Origin: Dyella jiangningensis
GTDB lineage: Bacteria; Pseudomonadota; Gammaproteobacteria; Xanthomonadales; Rhodanobacteraceae
Length of the DNA: 64,000 bases
Direction: 5' to 3'
Assembly (NCBI RefSeq): GCF_003264855.1
Contig: NZ_NFZS01000001.1
Span: forward strand, 248,001 to 312,000
Under the pieces are notes generated by a model, which saw only the letters and a program-made list of their open reading frames with translations, made no database searches and was not told the DNA's origin. Shown here one piece after another: positions 16,874 through 26,813 of the stretch. How positions within the stretch are numbered: position 1 is the stretch's first letter; every line of letters begins with the position of its first letter. The position numbers and the translations under genes were made by a program.

Positions 16874-19672
16874 ATGTATCGCCATCGCATTCCCATGACC
16901 CTGCTCGCGACGATGATCGCCGCGGCTTTCGCCACCGCCCACGCGGCCGATGCGCCGACGCCGGCACCGGCCGACCAGCAGCAGACCGCCGATGCGCCGT
17001 CTGCCGACGCGCAGTCCAACCAGTCCGGCGCGCAGAAGAAGCCGGCCACCAGCGGCACCGAAGCGTCCACGCAGAACGCCGTGAACCTCTCGGGCGTGGT
17101 GGTCACGCCGCTGCGCGAAAGCTTGCAGAGCGCGCAGTCGATCAAGCAGGACTCGCGCATGATCGTGGACTCGATCGTTGCCGAAGACATCGGCAAGCTG
17201 CCGGACAACAGCGTGGCGGACGCCATGCAGCGCATCACCGGCGTGCAGATCGCCCAGGGTTTCCAGGGCGAAACCAACTCGGTGGTGATCCGCGGCCTGC
17301 CCAACGTCATCACCACCTTGAACGGTCGCGAGATCTTCAGCGGCGTGGGCCGTTCGTTCGCCTTCCAGAACCTGCCGGCGACGGCAGTGAAGACCGTGCA
17401 GGTGTACAAGACCAGCGAGGCGAGCCTGCCGACCGGTGGCATCGCCGGCCTGGTGGACATGCAGCTGTATCGTCCGTTCGATTTCGACGGCCCCAAGGCG
17501 GCCGCCACCTTCACCGAAACCCACAGCAAGTACGGCGACCACAACGACCCCAACGGCAGCCTGCTGCTGAGCGATCGCTGGAAGACCGACATCGGCGAGT
17601 TCGGCGCCCTGGTGAATGTGGGCTACGACAAGCAGCACTACGCCTACAACGCGGTGTGGAACGACTTCCCGAAGGTGCTCACGGGCGCCAATGGCGCGCC
17701 GATCCGCACGGGTGACGGCAACCTCATCTCCATGCCGAACGGCTTCGGCGCCGACTACAACATCGGTAACCGCACGCGCCAGGAATTCAATTACGCGCTG
17801 CAGTGGAAGCCGAACGACAGCACCGAGGTCTACGTCGAAGGCCTGTACGACTGGGATTCGGACAGCTACAACCAGCCGTTCTACTTCAGCTTCCCGGTGG
17901 GCTCGGTCGACCCGACCTCGGTCACCGTAGGCAACCATTGCTACGCCAACCAGCTGACCGGTTCGCCGTACCAGGGCCAGACCATCTGCGACGCCACCAA
18001 CGGCAGCTGGACCGGCAACACCTATGCGGCCACCAGCACGCAGGCGCACCAGCAGTGGGGTCATGACATCCAGAACTCGATCGGTGCGAAGTGGCATGGC
18101 GATCGCCTGAACCTGTCGACCGACCTGTCGTTCAACTCCTCCTCATTCCATGACCAGACCTTCATCGTCGACACCTTCCTGAAGGCGCCGGTGACCACGG
18201 TGTGGAACGGCGGCAACAGCTGGGCTCTCGCGGGCAACCCGGCCAACGATCCGTCGCAGTACTACCTCAACGGCCTGTTCCAGACCTGGAACAACCAGCG
18301 CGGCACGCAGACCGCTTGGCGCGGCGACGGCACGTACGACCTCAACGGCAGCTTCTTCCAGTACGTCGACTTCGGCCTGCGCTATTCGGACCACAAGGCC
18401 GAGTACACGGGCAGCGTGGAAGTCTCCACGCCGCCGCCGGGCGGCACGGGCGCCATCTCGGCCAACCCGAATCCGGCCAACCAGGTCATCGCGCGCTTCC
18501 CGAACGGCTACTTCTGCAGCCAGCCGAGTACCGATGCGATCCCGGCCACCTGGCTGAGCGGTTGCTACAACTTCCTCGTCAACAACGCCGATGCGATCCG
18601 CAATCTCTATGGTCTGCCGAGCGGCCTGGCGCCGGTGAATCCGGGTCGTTACTACCAGATCGACGAGAAGTCGTACTCGGGCTACTTCCAGTTCGCCTAC
18701 GGCAACGAGATGTTCGGCTTGCCGTACGACGGCCTGCTGGGCATGCGCATCGAACGCGTGAAGCGCAACCTCGATGCGTTCTCGTTTGACGCGTCGACCA
18801 ACATCTACTCGCCGCTGTCGGCGAACACCAGTGCGCCGGTGTACCTGCCGAACGCCAGCTTCAACCTGCACATCAAGGACAACCTGCAGCTGCGCCTGGT
18901 GGCCGCCAAGACGCTCACCTACCCGGGCTTTGGCCAGCTGAATCCGTCGCTGTCGCTCAATCCGGGCACCATCAACCGTGCCGGCATCGCCAGCAGCGGC
19001 AATCCGGACCTGAAGCCGATCAAGTCGAACAACTACGACGCCTCGCTGGAGTGGTACTTCGCGCCGGCCAGCTACGTCAGCGGCGGCCTGTTCTATCGCG
19101 ACATCAACGGCTACATCCAGAACTACGTGACGGACGTGACCATCGGCGGTCAGCCGTACCAGCTCAACTCGCCGCAGAGCGCGGGTTCGGGCCATCTGTT
19201 CGGTGGTGAATTCGCCTACCAGCAGTTCTTCGACTTCCTGCCGGAACCGTTCAACGGCCTGGGCGTGCAGTTCAACTACACCTACATCGACGGCTCCACC
19301 CGTTCGCCGCAGTACATCGGCGGCCCGGTGGTCACCTCGCCGCTGCAGAACGTGTCGAAGAACAACGGCAACGCCGTGCTGATGTATGAAAAGTTCGGCT
19401 GGTCCGCACGCCTCGCCTACAACTACCGCAGCCGCTTCATCGATGGCTTCAACCAGCCGACCGTGGCGGGCGTGAACGACGAGATCAAGCCGGCCAACCA
19501 GGTCGACTTCTCGCTCGGCTACGACGTCAACCAGTACTTCACCGTGGTGTTCAACGCGACCAACATCTTTGGCGCGGACCTGCATCAGTACTGGGGTGAT
19601 GGCGAAACCCGTCCGCGCGACGTGCGTTACCAGGACCGCACCTACGGCCTGGGCCTGCGCTTCAAGATGTAA
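16874..19672 (+). CDS. TonB-dependent outer-membrane receptor, carbohydrate-utilisation type
   Basis: A 932-residue outer-membrane receptor of the Caulobacter/Xanthomonas carbohydrate type. A signal peptide is followed by a low-complexity Ala/Pro/Gln/Ser stretch (about 25-75), then the plug with GKLPDNSVADAMQRITGVQI and VVIRGLPNVITTLNGREIF, then the beta barrel ending in an aromatic YGLGLRFKM strand. It would move oligosaccharides into the periplasm using TonB energy. It sits between glycosidase genes, and a strong terminator follows it, so downstream GH93/GH43 genes may need their own promoter. GGGGAGG precedes the ATG. Confidence 0.92.
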   Translation: MYRHRIPMTLLATMIAAAFATAHAADAPTPAPADQQQTADAPSADAQSNQSGAQKKPATSGTEASTQNAVNLSGVVVTPLRESLQSAQSIKQDSRMIVDSIVAEDIGKLPDNSVADAMQRITGVQIAQGFQGETNSVVIRGLPNVITTLNGREIFSGVGRSFAFQNLPATAVKTVQVYKTSEASLPTGGIAGLVDMQLYRPFDFDGPKAAATFTETHSKYGDHNDPNGSLLLSDRWKTDIGEFGALVNVGYDKQHYAYNAVWNDFPKVLTGANGAPIRTGDGNLISMPNGFGADYNIGNRTRQEFNYALQWKPNDSTEVYVEGLYDWDSDSYNQPFYFSFPVGSVDPTSVTVGNHCYANQLTGSPYQGQTICDATNGSWTGNTYAATSTQAHQQWGHDIQNSIGAKWHGDRLNLSTDLSFNSSSFHDQTFIVDTFLKAPVTTVWNGGNSWALAGNPANDPSQYYLNGLFQTWNNQRGTQTAWRGDGTYDLNGSFFQYVDFGLRYSDHKAEYTGSVEVSTPPPGGTGAISANPNPANQVIARFPNGYFCSQPSTDAIPATWLSGCYNFLVNNADAIRNLYGLPSGLAPVNPGRYYQIDEKSYSGYFQFAYGNEMFGLPYDGLLGMRIERVKRNLDAFSFDASTNIYSPLSANTSAPVYLPNASFNLHIKDNLQLRLVAAKTLTYPGFGQLNPSLSLNPGTINRAGIASSGNPDLKPIKSNNYDASLEWYFAPASYVSGGLFYRDINGYIQNYVTDVTIGGQPYQLNSPQSAGSGHLFGGEFAYQQFFDFLPEPFNGLGVQFNYTYIDGSTRSPQYIGGPVVTSPLQNVSKNNGNAVLMYEKFGWSARLAYNYRSRFIDGFNQPTVAGVNDEIKPANQVDFSLGYDVNQYFTVVFNATNIFGADLHQYWGDGETRPRDVRYQDRTYGLGLRFKM

Positions 19673-19684
19673 ATCTCTCCCACT

Positions 19685-19728
19685 TGGCGGGCGACGGCTG
19701 GCAACGCCGTCGTTCCGCCACTTTTTTT
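19685..19728 (+). terminator. Intrinsic terminator after the TonB receptor
   Basis: A GC-rich stem (TGGCGG...GACGGC paired with GCCGTC...CCGCCA, with a small internal mismatch) is followed by seven T residues, 13 bp after the stop codon. Confidence 0.88.
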
Positions 19729-19768
19729 GGAGGGCAGGGTACGCCTCCGTCGATACCGAGGAGCACGC

Positions 19769-21337
19769 ATGAAGATCGCAACAAGGTCACTGGCCACGCT
19801 GGCGCTGGCTGTTTCGCTGGCCTGCGCCGCGCATGCCCAGGACGCTCCCGAGCAGGCCGTAGGTACGCGGCTCGCCGATGGCACCGGTTATGTGTCCATT
19901 GCGCGCATCGAACATGGTTCGACACAGGATCGCGGCCGCTTGCTGATGGTGTTCGAACAGAACGGCATGGGTGGCATCCCGCTGTGGGAAAGCCGTGATC
20001 ACGGCGACACCTGGCATTTCCTGATGAATGTCACCGACCAGGTGCATGCCTCGGATAAGAGCTGGCAGCTGCGTTGGCAGCCGCACATTACCGAGCTGGA
20101 GCGGGCGGCTGGCGATCTGTCGGCGGGCACGCTGGTGTTGTCGGCCAACGCGACCGGCAATGATGCGAAAGGCCATGTCGTCACCGAAGACCTGCAAGTG
20201 TATGTCTCACAGGATGGCGGCAAGACCTGGCGTTATCGCAGTTCCATCGTGAAGGGCGGCGGGCGGCCGGAAGACAAGGACAACAAGGGCGTGTGGGAGT
20301 CCTACGTCCACGTGCTCGACGACGGCCGCCTGGTGGCCTACTACTCCACCGAGCAGCACAAGGCGGAAGGCTACAACCAGCTGCTGGCGCACAAGGTCTC
20401 CGACGATGGTGGCCGGCGTTGGGGTCAGGAAGAGCGCGACGTGGCGATTCCCGGCGGCGTGCAGCGTCCCGGTATGGCCATCGTTACGCGCCTGCCCGAC
20501 AAGCGTTATGCGATGACCTACGAGAACATCGACGGACCGGACAACGGCCAGGTGTTCATCAAGTTCAGCCGCGATGGCCTCGACTGGGGCGATCCGCAGC
20601 GGCACGGCGAACCGGTGATGACGCTGTCGGGTTTCTGGCCCGCCGCGTGCCCGGTGGTGCGCTGGTTCCCGCTGGGCGGTCCCGAAGGCGTGATCGTCGT
20701 GTCGGCGGAACGCGCCGGTGGCGGTGGCGGCGAAGGCGGCCGCACGCTCTACTGGAACAACGCTTCGGGCCGCGGCCCCTGGTGGGAAGTGCGCGCACCG
20801 GTGCAGAAGCTCACCGGCAACATCCACGCCGGCTGGACGCAGGAACTGCTGCTGCGCGACGACGGCAGCCTGCTGCACGTCACCAGTTCGTCGGTGCCCG
20901 ATGCGCCGACGCACGCCTCGCGCAACGAGATCCTCTATCGCGCGGCGACGCTGTCGTTCAACCGCTACGAAGCGGAAGATGCAGCGTTCACCGGCGCGGT
21001 GGCCGTGCCCGACCCCAGGGCGTCCAACCTGCGCAAGGCGCGCCTGGGCGCCGGTCCGCAGGCGCGGCTGCGCTTCGTGGTCAACAGCACGGGCGGAACG
21101 CATGCACTCAGCGTGCGCTATGCCGACCTCGGCCTTGCGGCGCAACCTGCCTTGGTGGTCAACGGAGCGCGTGTTTCCACGCCTCGCCCGAGTGACGTTG
21201 TCGACGGCTGGCACGAGATCAGCGTGCAGGCGAACCTGCTGCCGGGCTTCAACACCATCGACATTGATGGTGGCGAGCACGTGCTCGATGTCGACTACTT
21301 GCAGGTGGACGGGCAAGCGCCGGCGGTGAAACCGTGA
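19769..21337 (+). CDS. Secreted GH93-like exo-arabinanase with C-terminal carbohydrate-binding domain
   Basis: A 522-residue exported protein. After the signal peptide (ending AAHAQ) comes a sialidase-fold propeller of about 380 residues with Asp-box repeats (SRDHGDTW, SQDGGKTW, SRDGLDWG). The sequence QRPGMAIVTRLPDKRYAMTYE is typical of the GH93/BNR group. The last ~130 residues (YEAEDAAF ... DVDYLQVDG) are a CBM6/CBM35-type beta-sandwich. GH93 enzymes release arabinobiose from alpha-1,5-arabinan. Its stop overlaps the GH43 start (TGATG), so the two are coupled. GAGGAG supports the ATG at 19769; an earlier ATG would sit in the terminator's T tract. Confidence 0.72.
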   Translation: MKIATRSLATLALAVSLACAAHAQDAPEQAVGTRLADGTGYVSIARIEHGSTQDRGRLLMVFEQNGMGGIPLWESRDHGDTWHFLMNVTDQVHASDKSWQLRWQPHITELERAAGDLSAGTLVLSANATGNDAKGHVVTEDLQVYVSQDGGKTWRYRSSIVKGGGRPEDKDNKGVWESYVHVLDDGRLVAYYSTEQHKAEGYNQLLAHKVSDDGGRRWGQEERDVAIPGGVQRPGMAIVTRLPDKRYAMTYENIDGPDNGQVFIKFSRDGLDWGDPQRHGEPVMTLSGFWPAACPVVRWFPLGGPEGVIVVSAERAGGGGGEGGRTLYWNNASGRGPWWEVRAPVQKLTGNIHAGWTQELLLRDDGSLLHVTSSSVPDAPTHASRNEILYRAATLSFNRYEAEDAAFTGAVAVPDPRASNLRKARLGAGPQARLRFVVNSTGGTHALSVRYADLGLAAQPALVVNGARVSTPRPSDVVDGWHEISVQANLLPGFNTIDIDGGEHVLDVDYLQVDGQAPAVKP

Positions 21338-22308
21338 TGCGTGCGCTGCGGATGACGTTTGCCCTGGCCGGCCTGGCTCTGGCTGCCTCGACGTACGCGT
21401 TGCCGGCCAAGCCGCAGGGACCGTTGCTGCCATCGGGCCCGGATCCGTGGGTGGCGCAGCGAGATGGCGTCTACTACTACACGAACACCCAGGGCGATCG
21501 CATTTCGTTGTGGAAGACCACCGACCTCACGCACCTGGGCGAGGTGAAGCCGGTCGTCGTGTGGCGTGCGCCCGCGCAAGGAGCCAACTCCGCTTCGATA
21601 TGGGCACCCGAGCTGCACTTCCTCGATGGCAAGTGGTACCTCTACTACACGGCGGTGGACAAGTCGCACAACGACGATGCGCATCGCCATGTGTTCGTGC
21701 TGGAGAACGCCTCGGCCGATCCCACGCAGGGCGAATGGATCGACAAGGGCATGCTGAAGACGCACCTGTCGGGCATCGACGGCACCGTGTTCGACCACGG
21801 CGGCAAGCGCTACTTCGTCTACTCCGCCTACGTGGACGACCACAGCGACCTGATCATCGCGCCGATGAGCAACCCATGGACGCTGGGCGAGCCGCAGGTG
21901 GATATCGCCCATCCCACGTATGCGTGGGAGATGCAGGGCGGTCGCAAGATCCTTGAAGGTCCGGAATTCCTCAAGGGGCCGGGCGGCAAGGTGTTCCTCA
22001 CCTATTCGGCAAGTGCGTGCTGGTCCGACGACTACGCACTGGGCCTGCTCGAAGCCGATGGCAGCGCCAACCTGCTGGAGCCCTCGTCGTGGCGCAAGTC
22101 GCCAGCGCCGGTGCTGCATGGTTCGGCCGAGCGTGGCGTGTATGCCACGGGACACAACGGGTTCTTCAAGTCGCCGGACGGCCAGGACTGGATCATCTAT
22201 CACGCCAACGGCGGTCCGGAGTGGAAATGCACCGCGCGTCGCGCGCCGTACATCGAGCCGTTCCACTGGAGTGCCCAGGGCACGCCGGTGTTCGACGGCA
22301 GGCGCTGA
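21337..22308 (+). CDS. Secreted GH43 alpha-L-arabinofuranosidase/exo-arabinanase
   Basis: A 323-residue exported five-bladed propeller enzyme with a signal peptide ending TYALP. The three GH43 carboxylates are visible: Asp in SGPDPWVAQRDGVYYY (general base), Asp in GIDGTVFDHGGKRY (pKa modulator) and Glu in ILEGPEFLKG (acid). The pattern is close to GH43_26-like exo-1,5-arabinofuranosidases. The ATG at 21337 shares a base with the previous stop; a GTG one codon earlier is the alternative. Paired with the upstream GH93-like enzyme it would break arabinan down to L-arabinose. Confidence 0.85.
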   Translation: MRALRMTFALAGLALAASTYALPAKPQGPLLPSGPDPWVAQRDGVYYYTNTQGDRISLWKTTDLTHLGEVKPVVVWRAPAQGANSASIWAPELHFLDGKWYLYYTAVDKSHNDDAHRHVFVLENASADPTQGEWIDKGMLKTHLSGIDGTVFDHGGKRYFVYSAYVDDHSDLIIAPMSNPWTLGEPQVDIAHPTYAWEMQGGRKILEGPEFLKGPGGKVFLTYSASACWSDDYALGLLEADGSANLLEPSSWRKSPAPVLHGSAERGVYATGHNGFFKSPDGQDWIIYHANGGPEWKCTARRAPYIEPFHWSAQGTPVFDGRR

Positions 22309-22321
22309 CCCGAAAGCGTGG

Positions 22322-23368
22322 TCATTTGGGTGTCGCGGCATCGAGCCGCGACGCCAGTTCGACGATCCTGGGCGCGGCCATTCCACCGAAGCGAAGATCG
22401 ATGTCCTGCAGCCGGCTGCGCGCGCGGTCGCGCTCATCGCGGGCCAGCGAGGCTTCGACGGCATCCAGCTGCTCGTTGAGATCCTTGTCGATGCGTGCGC
22501 GGCAAGTCGCGAGCGACGCAGCGTCGTCCGGGGCATGACGCTCCAGTGATTCGAGCGCGCGGTCGAGGGCCGACGGGTCGGCGATCTCGTGGCCGGTCCA
22601 CGGTATGGTTCGCGCGTCGATATCGGTGATGCACCACTGCTTCAGCGACTGGCGGCTTTGCCGATCGGCCTGCTGGCGCGAGGTGTCGGTGGCGCCGGTG
22701 AGATAGACCACCCGCGTCGACGCCTGGAACTGTTCGAGCAGCTCGCGTGGCGGCAGCGGAATCTGCTGGCCGAGCACGTCGCTGCCGGCATCGAGCAGCA
22801 CGCCATGGAAGAGGTCGGCGTAGCCGAGCGCAAGGCGCAACGCCACGCGCGACCCACCGGAGAAGCCGCCGACGAAGACCCGCCGTGGGTCGATGTGGTA
22901 ACGCGACATCGCGTTGGCCGCACCGAGCAACGCCAGCGGCTCGCGCCGGTCGAGCACGTCCTCGTCGTTGCCGGATGCGGCGGCGGTGACGAGCACGATG
23001 CCACGACGCTCGAGCACGGGAATCCAGGTGAGCGGAATGCGTGCTTCATCCCAGGGCGGCACGAACACCATCAGCGCATAGCCTTCCGGCGGCGCATGCG
23101 CCGGTACGTAGACGGTGAAGCGCTCCTTCGAAAGATCGATCGGCTGTTCGCGGATGGCGATGCCGGTCGCGTGGGCCTGTTGCCGGATGCGCTGCGCATT
23201 GAGCGGGCTCACCAGTCGACGGATCAGCTGGGAGCTGGTGGCGACATCGGGATACTGGTCGAAGACCATGTCCCGGTGCAGGCCGGTGACGTCGCCCGTG
23301 GCGTCGCCGGCCACGGCCACGCAGGAGGCCAGCCCGAACAGGGACGCGAGCAGCGCGCGACAGGTCAT
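22322..23368 (-). CDS. Secreted alpha/beta-hydrolase, esterase/PHB-depolymerase-like
   Basis: A 348-residue exported protein with a signal peptide (LLASLFGLASCVAVAGD). The central region has the alpha/beta-hydrolase elbow GGFSGGSR (Ser ~180) preceded by ANAMSRYHIDPRRVFVGG, as in polyhydroxybutyrate depolymerase and feruloyl-esterase-like proteins. A conserved His follows in WTGHEIAD. The C-terminal ~80 residues are helical and rich in Arg, Asp and Ala, without a recognised domain. It is convergent with the GH43 gene, 13 bp apart. Substrate unknown; an ester on plant polysaccharide would fit the neighbours. Confidence 0.65.
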   Translation of the reverse strand: MTCRALLASLFGLASCVAVAGDATGDVTGLHRDMVFDQYPDVATSSQLIRRLVSPLNAQRIRQQAHATGIAIREQPIDLSKERFTVYVPAHAPPEGYALMVFVPPWDEARIPLTWIPVLERRGIVLVTAAASGNDEDVLDRREPLALLGAANAMSRYHIDPRRVFVGGFSGGSRVALRLALGYADLFHGVLLDAGSDVLGQQIPLPPRELLEQFQASTRVVYLTGATDTSRQQADRQSRQSLKQWCITDIDARTIPWTGHEIADPSALDRALESLERHAPDDAASLATCRARIDKDLNEQLDAVEASLARDERDRARSRLQDIDLRFGGMAAPRIVELASRLDAATPK

Positions 23369-23466
23369 GCCACGAGGCTAGCATCGAAGGCCGGGCCCAA
23401 TGTGTCACGGCAATTTCTTGCGACGCGACTATCATGCGCGATTCGCCTGTCACCAAGGGATTGCCC

Positions 23467-25212
23467 ATGCCGTTTCCGTCGCTGCGCGCGCCACGCGTGC
23501 TGTTGTTGGCCTCGTTTCCGCTGATCACCGCCTGTGCCAGTCAGGCCGTCGCGCCTCCCGCCGCGCACGCCGCGGCCATCGACGTGCCGGCCATCCAGCG
23601 TCCCGGTGGCGAGACCCCGCAATGGTGGTTCCGCAACGGCGCGGCGGCGGCTGCGCAGCTCGCCACGCAAGCGAATACGGGCGGGCAGCACGCCAGGAAC
23701 GTCATCGTGTTCCTCGGCGACGGCATGAGCCTGCCGACCATCGCGGCGGCCCATGTGCGCGCGGGACAACTCAAGGGCGTGGATGGCGAAAGCTACCGCC
23801 TGAGTTTCGAGCGCTTTCCGTTCAGCGCGTTGAGCCGCACCTACGAAACCGACCAGCAGACACCCGATTCCGCCGGCACCATGACCGCCATCATGAGCGG
23901 CGTGAAGACACGCGCCGGTTTCATCGGCGTCTCGCAGGTGCCGCGCCGCCAGGACTGCGCCGCCACGCGTGGCCAGGAGCTGGTAAGCACGCTGGAACTC
24001 GCCGCCGCCGCTGGCATGAGCACGGGCGCGATCACCACCACGCGCATCACGCATGCGACGCCGGCCGCCACCTACGGTCATCTGCCCGAGCGCAACTGGG
24101 AAGTGGATGCCGACCTCACCGCCGATGCCAGGGCGCAGGGCTGCAAGGATTTCGCCGCGCAACTGGTCGATTTCCCCGGTGCCGGCGGCCTCACGGTGGC
24201 GATGGGTGGCGGGCGCACCGAGTTCATGCGCGCGGGCGAAGACGATCCGGTCGAGCGTGGCATGGTCGGCCAGCGCCTGGACGGCCGCGACCTGATCGGT
24301 GAGTGGAAGCAACATCACCCGGATGGCGCTTATGTCTGGAATCGCCAGCAATTGATGGCACTGGATCCGGCGAAGACGCCTCGCCTGCTCGGCCTGTTCA
24401 ACCCCTCGCACCTCAACTACGAGCATGAGCGCACCGCCGGGAAGCTGGACGAACCCAGCCTCGCCGAGATGACCACGCGCGCCATCGACGTGCTCAAGCA
24501 GAATCCGAACGGCTTCTTCCTGATGGTGGAAGGCGGCCGCATCGATCACGCGCTGCACGGCGGCAATGCGTATCGCGCACTGGACGAGGCCATCGCGTTC
24601 GCCGACGCGGTGCAGGCGGCGCTGGAGCATACCGATCCAGACAATACGTTGATCGTGGTCACCGCCGACCACAGCCACACCATGACCTTCGCCGGCTATC
24701 CCAAGCGCGGCAACGACATCCTGGGTCTCGTGCAGGGCCACAACGACAGCTACGACGAAGAAGGTGGTGCCGGTCTGGCGCGTGATGCCGCGGGGCGACC
24801 GTACACCACGCTGGGCTTCGCGAACGGCCCGGGCTATACCGGCGCCAGCGATGTGCAGCCGGAAGGCAGCAAGCGCTTCCCGCACAACCCGCACGACTAC
24901 TCGTACAACACCAAGGGTCGCCCCGACCTCGGCAAGGTGAAGACCAGCGGTCCCGACTACATGCAGGAAGCGATCCTGCCGATGAAGGCGGAAACGCACG
25001 GCGGCGAAGACGTGGCGATCTTCGCCAACGGTCCAGGCGCCGCCGCCTTCCACGGCGAACTGGAGCAGAACGCTATCTTCCACGTGATCGTGCAGCACGC
25101 ACCGCGCATCCGCGAGGAGCTGTGCAAGCTCGGCAGCTGCAACGCCGACGGAGTGCCGATGGATCGGCCGACTTACGAAGCGTGGCTGAAGCAGGTGGGC
25201 GCAAAGCGCTGA
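23467..25212 (+). CDS. phoA: Alkaline phosphatase (PhoA family), predicted lipoprotein
   Basis: A 581-residue alkaline phosphatase. Family motifs: VIVFLGDGMS (metal Asp), the phosphoserine site in TPDSAGTMTAIMSG, MVEGGRIDHALHGGN, and TADHSHTM. It removes phosphate from many monoesters outside the cytoplasm. The signal peptide ends in ITAC, which fits a lipobox, so the enzyme is probably anchored to a membrane. AAGGGA sits upstream of the ATG at 23467; an ATG at 23434 lacks a site. With GlpQ and a TonB receptor downstream it suggests organic phosphate scavenging. No clear Pho box was found. Confidence 0.9.
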   Translation: MPFPSLRAPRVLLLASFPLITACASQAVAPPAAHAAAIDVPAIQRPGGETPQWWFRNGAAAAAQLATQANTGGQHARNVIVFLGDGMSLPTIAAAHVRAGQLKGVDGESYRLSFERFPFSALSRTYETDQQTPDSAGTMTAIMSGVKTRAGFIGVSQVPRRQDCAATRGQELVSTLELAAAAGMSTGAITTTRITHATPAATYGHLPERNWEVDADLTADARAQGCKDFAAQLVDFPGAGGLTVAMGGGRTEFMRAGEDDPVERGMVGQRLDGRDLIGEWKQHHPDGAYVWNRQQLMALDPAKTPRLLGLFNPSHLNYEHERTAGKLDEPSLAEMTTRAIDVLKQNPNGFFLMVEGGRIDHALHGGNAYRALDEAIAFADAVQAALEHTDPDNTLIVVTADHSHTMTFAGYPKRGNDILGLVQGHNDSYDEEGGAGLARDAAGRPYTTLGFANGPGYTGASDVQPEGSKRFPHNPHDYSYNTKGRPDLGKVKTSGPDYMQEAILPMKAETHGGEDVAIFANGPGAAAFHGELEQNAIFHVIVQHAPRIREELCKLGSCNADGVPMDRPTYEAWLKQVGAKR

Positions 25213-25508
25213 CGCTACACACGAAGCGCTCCCTCAAAGCGTGCCTGTGACCTTGTGGGAGCGCACCCTGTGCGCGACCGCGGCGACGCGGTGTACTTCG
25301 GTCTTCGCCATCGCGCCGGCGGCCTGCGGGTCACTCGTCGCGCACAGGGTGCGCTCCCACAGAAAAGCATCATCGCTGTTGTTCGTGTCGGAGCATACCC
25401 AGTGCGCGATCGCATCATGACGATCGCGCATGGCCATGGGTACGCCCTACATCGCCGAATCCAAATCGTGCGCGATCCGGAAGACTGGATCGCGCACTGG
25501 GTGCGCTC
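25213..25508. repeat. Gene-free stretch with four copies of the dispersed REP-like palindrome
   Basis: The 296 bp between the alkaline phosphatase and hydrolase genes carry four copies of the GGAGCGCACCC-type element at about 25254-25280 (+), 25338-25361 (inverted), 25386-25413 (+, degenerate) and 25487-25514 (inverted), i.e. two head-to-head pairs. As RNA each pair could fold into a long hairpin. No coding signal. Confidence 0.8.
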
Positions 25509-26813
25509 CTACAGGGAGGGCTTTGCGGGGGACGTGATGCGGCCTTCGCCATACGGCGGATGCAGCGCACCCTTCGCATAGTCGACAGCCATGCGCATAT
25601 AGCCTTCCGAATAACGCGTGGAGACGCGCTCGCCCTTCGCGTCCGTTTCGAACTCCGTCATGCCGTGCTCGGCTTTCGGGAACACCACGGTGGTGATGGG
25701 CAGGCCGTCGGCCTGCAGCGAGGTCAGGCGTCGCAGCGTTTCGCCGCTCGGCGCATCGATATCCAGTCCACCCAGCATCCACAGCTGCGGCGTATGCAGC
25801 TTGCGCAGCACCGCCATCGAGTCGTAATGCCACGGCGTATGGAACATGTACGCCTTGCCCTTTTCGCGGATGTCCGCATCGCTCAGCGGCAGCACCAGAT
25901 AGCTGAAGTCGCCGCGCACGTCCTCGTACCAGGGCTCCTTGCCGTACTTGGCACGCGCCGCGTCGAGCTGGTCGAAGCCTTGCGTCAGCCCGCTGGAAAG
26001 AATCAGGCCGATGGCGTCGGACAGCTCCCAGGCCTTGTCGATCACCGACTGGTCGTAGCCCTTGAGCTTGAGCTGGAACGCCACGGCTTCGCGGTCTTCT
26101 TCCAAGGGCGAGATGGCGAGGCCGTAACCGACGATCACGAAGTCCGCCCTGGTGCGCGTCGCCGCCAGCGGCGCGACCCAGCCGCCCTGCGAGCCACCAC
26201 GGAAACCCACGCGTCCCGCGCGGTCGCCCGCAAGCTTGCGGGCTTCGTTCATCGCGGCCACCGCATCGTTGGCCAGCACGCTGTAATCCTGCGTGTACTC
26301 GCCTGCCGAATCACCGGTGCCTCGCTTGTCGTAGACGAACGCGCCCACGCCTTCGGCGGGAAACTGGCGCTGCATGAAGTCCCAGGTGCGCGCCGAATCA
26401 TGTTCCGATCCGTGCACCAGCACCACGATCGGCACCTTGCCCGACCCCGGTGGAAGCATCAGCCGTCCGACCAGTCGCGTGCCGCCTTCACCGGTGAAGA
26501 CCGTGTCGTGTACTTCCAGCGGGATGCGCCTGGCGGCGATGCCACCGAACGTGAGGTCGCCCTTGGCGCAGTCGGTGAAGACCACTTCCTTGCCATCCGG
26601 ACGATCGGTCCAGCCGAACGTGCTCTTCCAGCTGTCGTCGTGATCGCGGTGCAGCTGGCCGCTGGCACCATCGATGCGCCGCCAGCGCAGCGTACCCTCG
26701 TCGCTGGGCGCGATATCCAGCGACTGCCCGTCGGCGAGACGATAGGCGCCGACGTGGCAGTCGGTGGCGGCCGGGGCGCTGGCCAGCAGGGCGGCAAAGA
26801 GTAGGGAGAACAT
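25509..26813 (-). CDS. Secreted alpha/beta-hydrolase (BAAT/dienelactone-type)
   Basis: A 434-residue exported hydrolase. After a signal peptide (FAALLASAPAATD) there is an ~90-residue N-terminal beta domain, then the hydrolase core: VVLVHGSEHDSARTWDF (oxyanion loop), YDKRGTGDSAGE, the nucleophile in GFRGGSQGGWVAPLA (Ser ~230), the acid near LGGLDIDAP, and the His in AEHGMTEFE. It resembles exported proline-iminopeptidase or acyl-transfer-type hydrolases, but the substrate is not clear. The ATG at 26813 has AGGAC 8 bases upstream and starts the signal peptide. Confidence 0.72.
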   Translation of the reverse strand: MFSLLFAALLASAPAATDCHVGAYRLADGQSLDIAPSDEGTLRWRRIDGASGQLHRDHDDSWKSTFGWTDRPDGKEVVFTDCAKGDLTFGGIAARRIPLEVHDTVFTGEGGTRLVGRLMLPPGSGKVPIVVLVHGSEHDSARTWDFMQRQFPAEGVGAFVYDKRGTGDSAGEYTQDYSVLANDAVAAMNEARKLAGDRAGRVGFRGGSQGGWVAPLAATRTRADFVIVGYGLAISPLEEDREAVAFQLKLKGYDQSVIDKAWELSDAIGLILSSGLTQGFDQLDAARAKYGKEPWYEDVRGDFSYLVLPLSDADIREKGKAYMFHTPWHYDSMAVLRKLHTPQLWMLGGLDIDAPSGETLRRLTSLQADGLPITTVVFPKAEHGMTEFETDAKGERVSTRYSEGYMRMAVDYAKGALHPPYGEGRITSPAKPSL

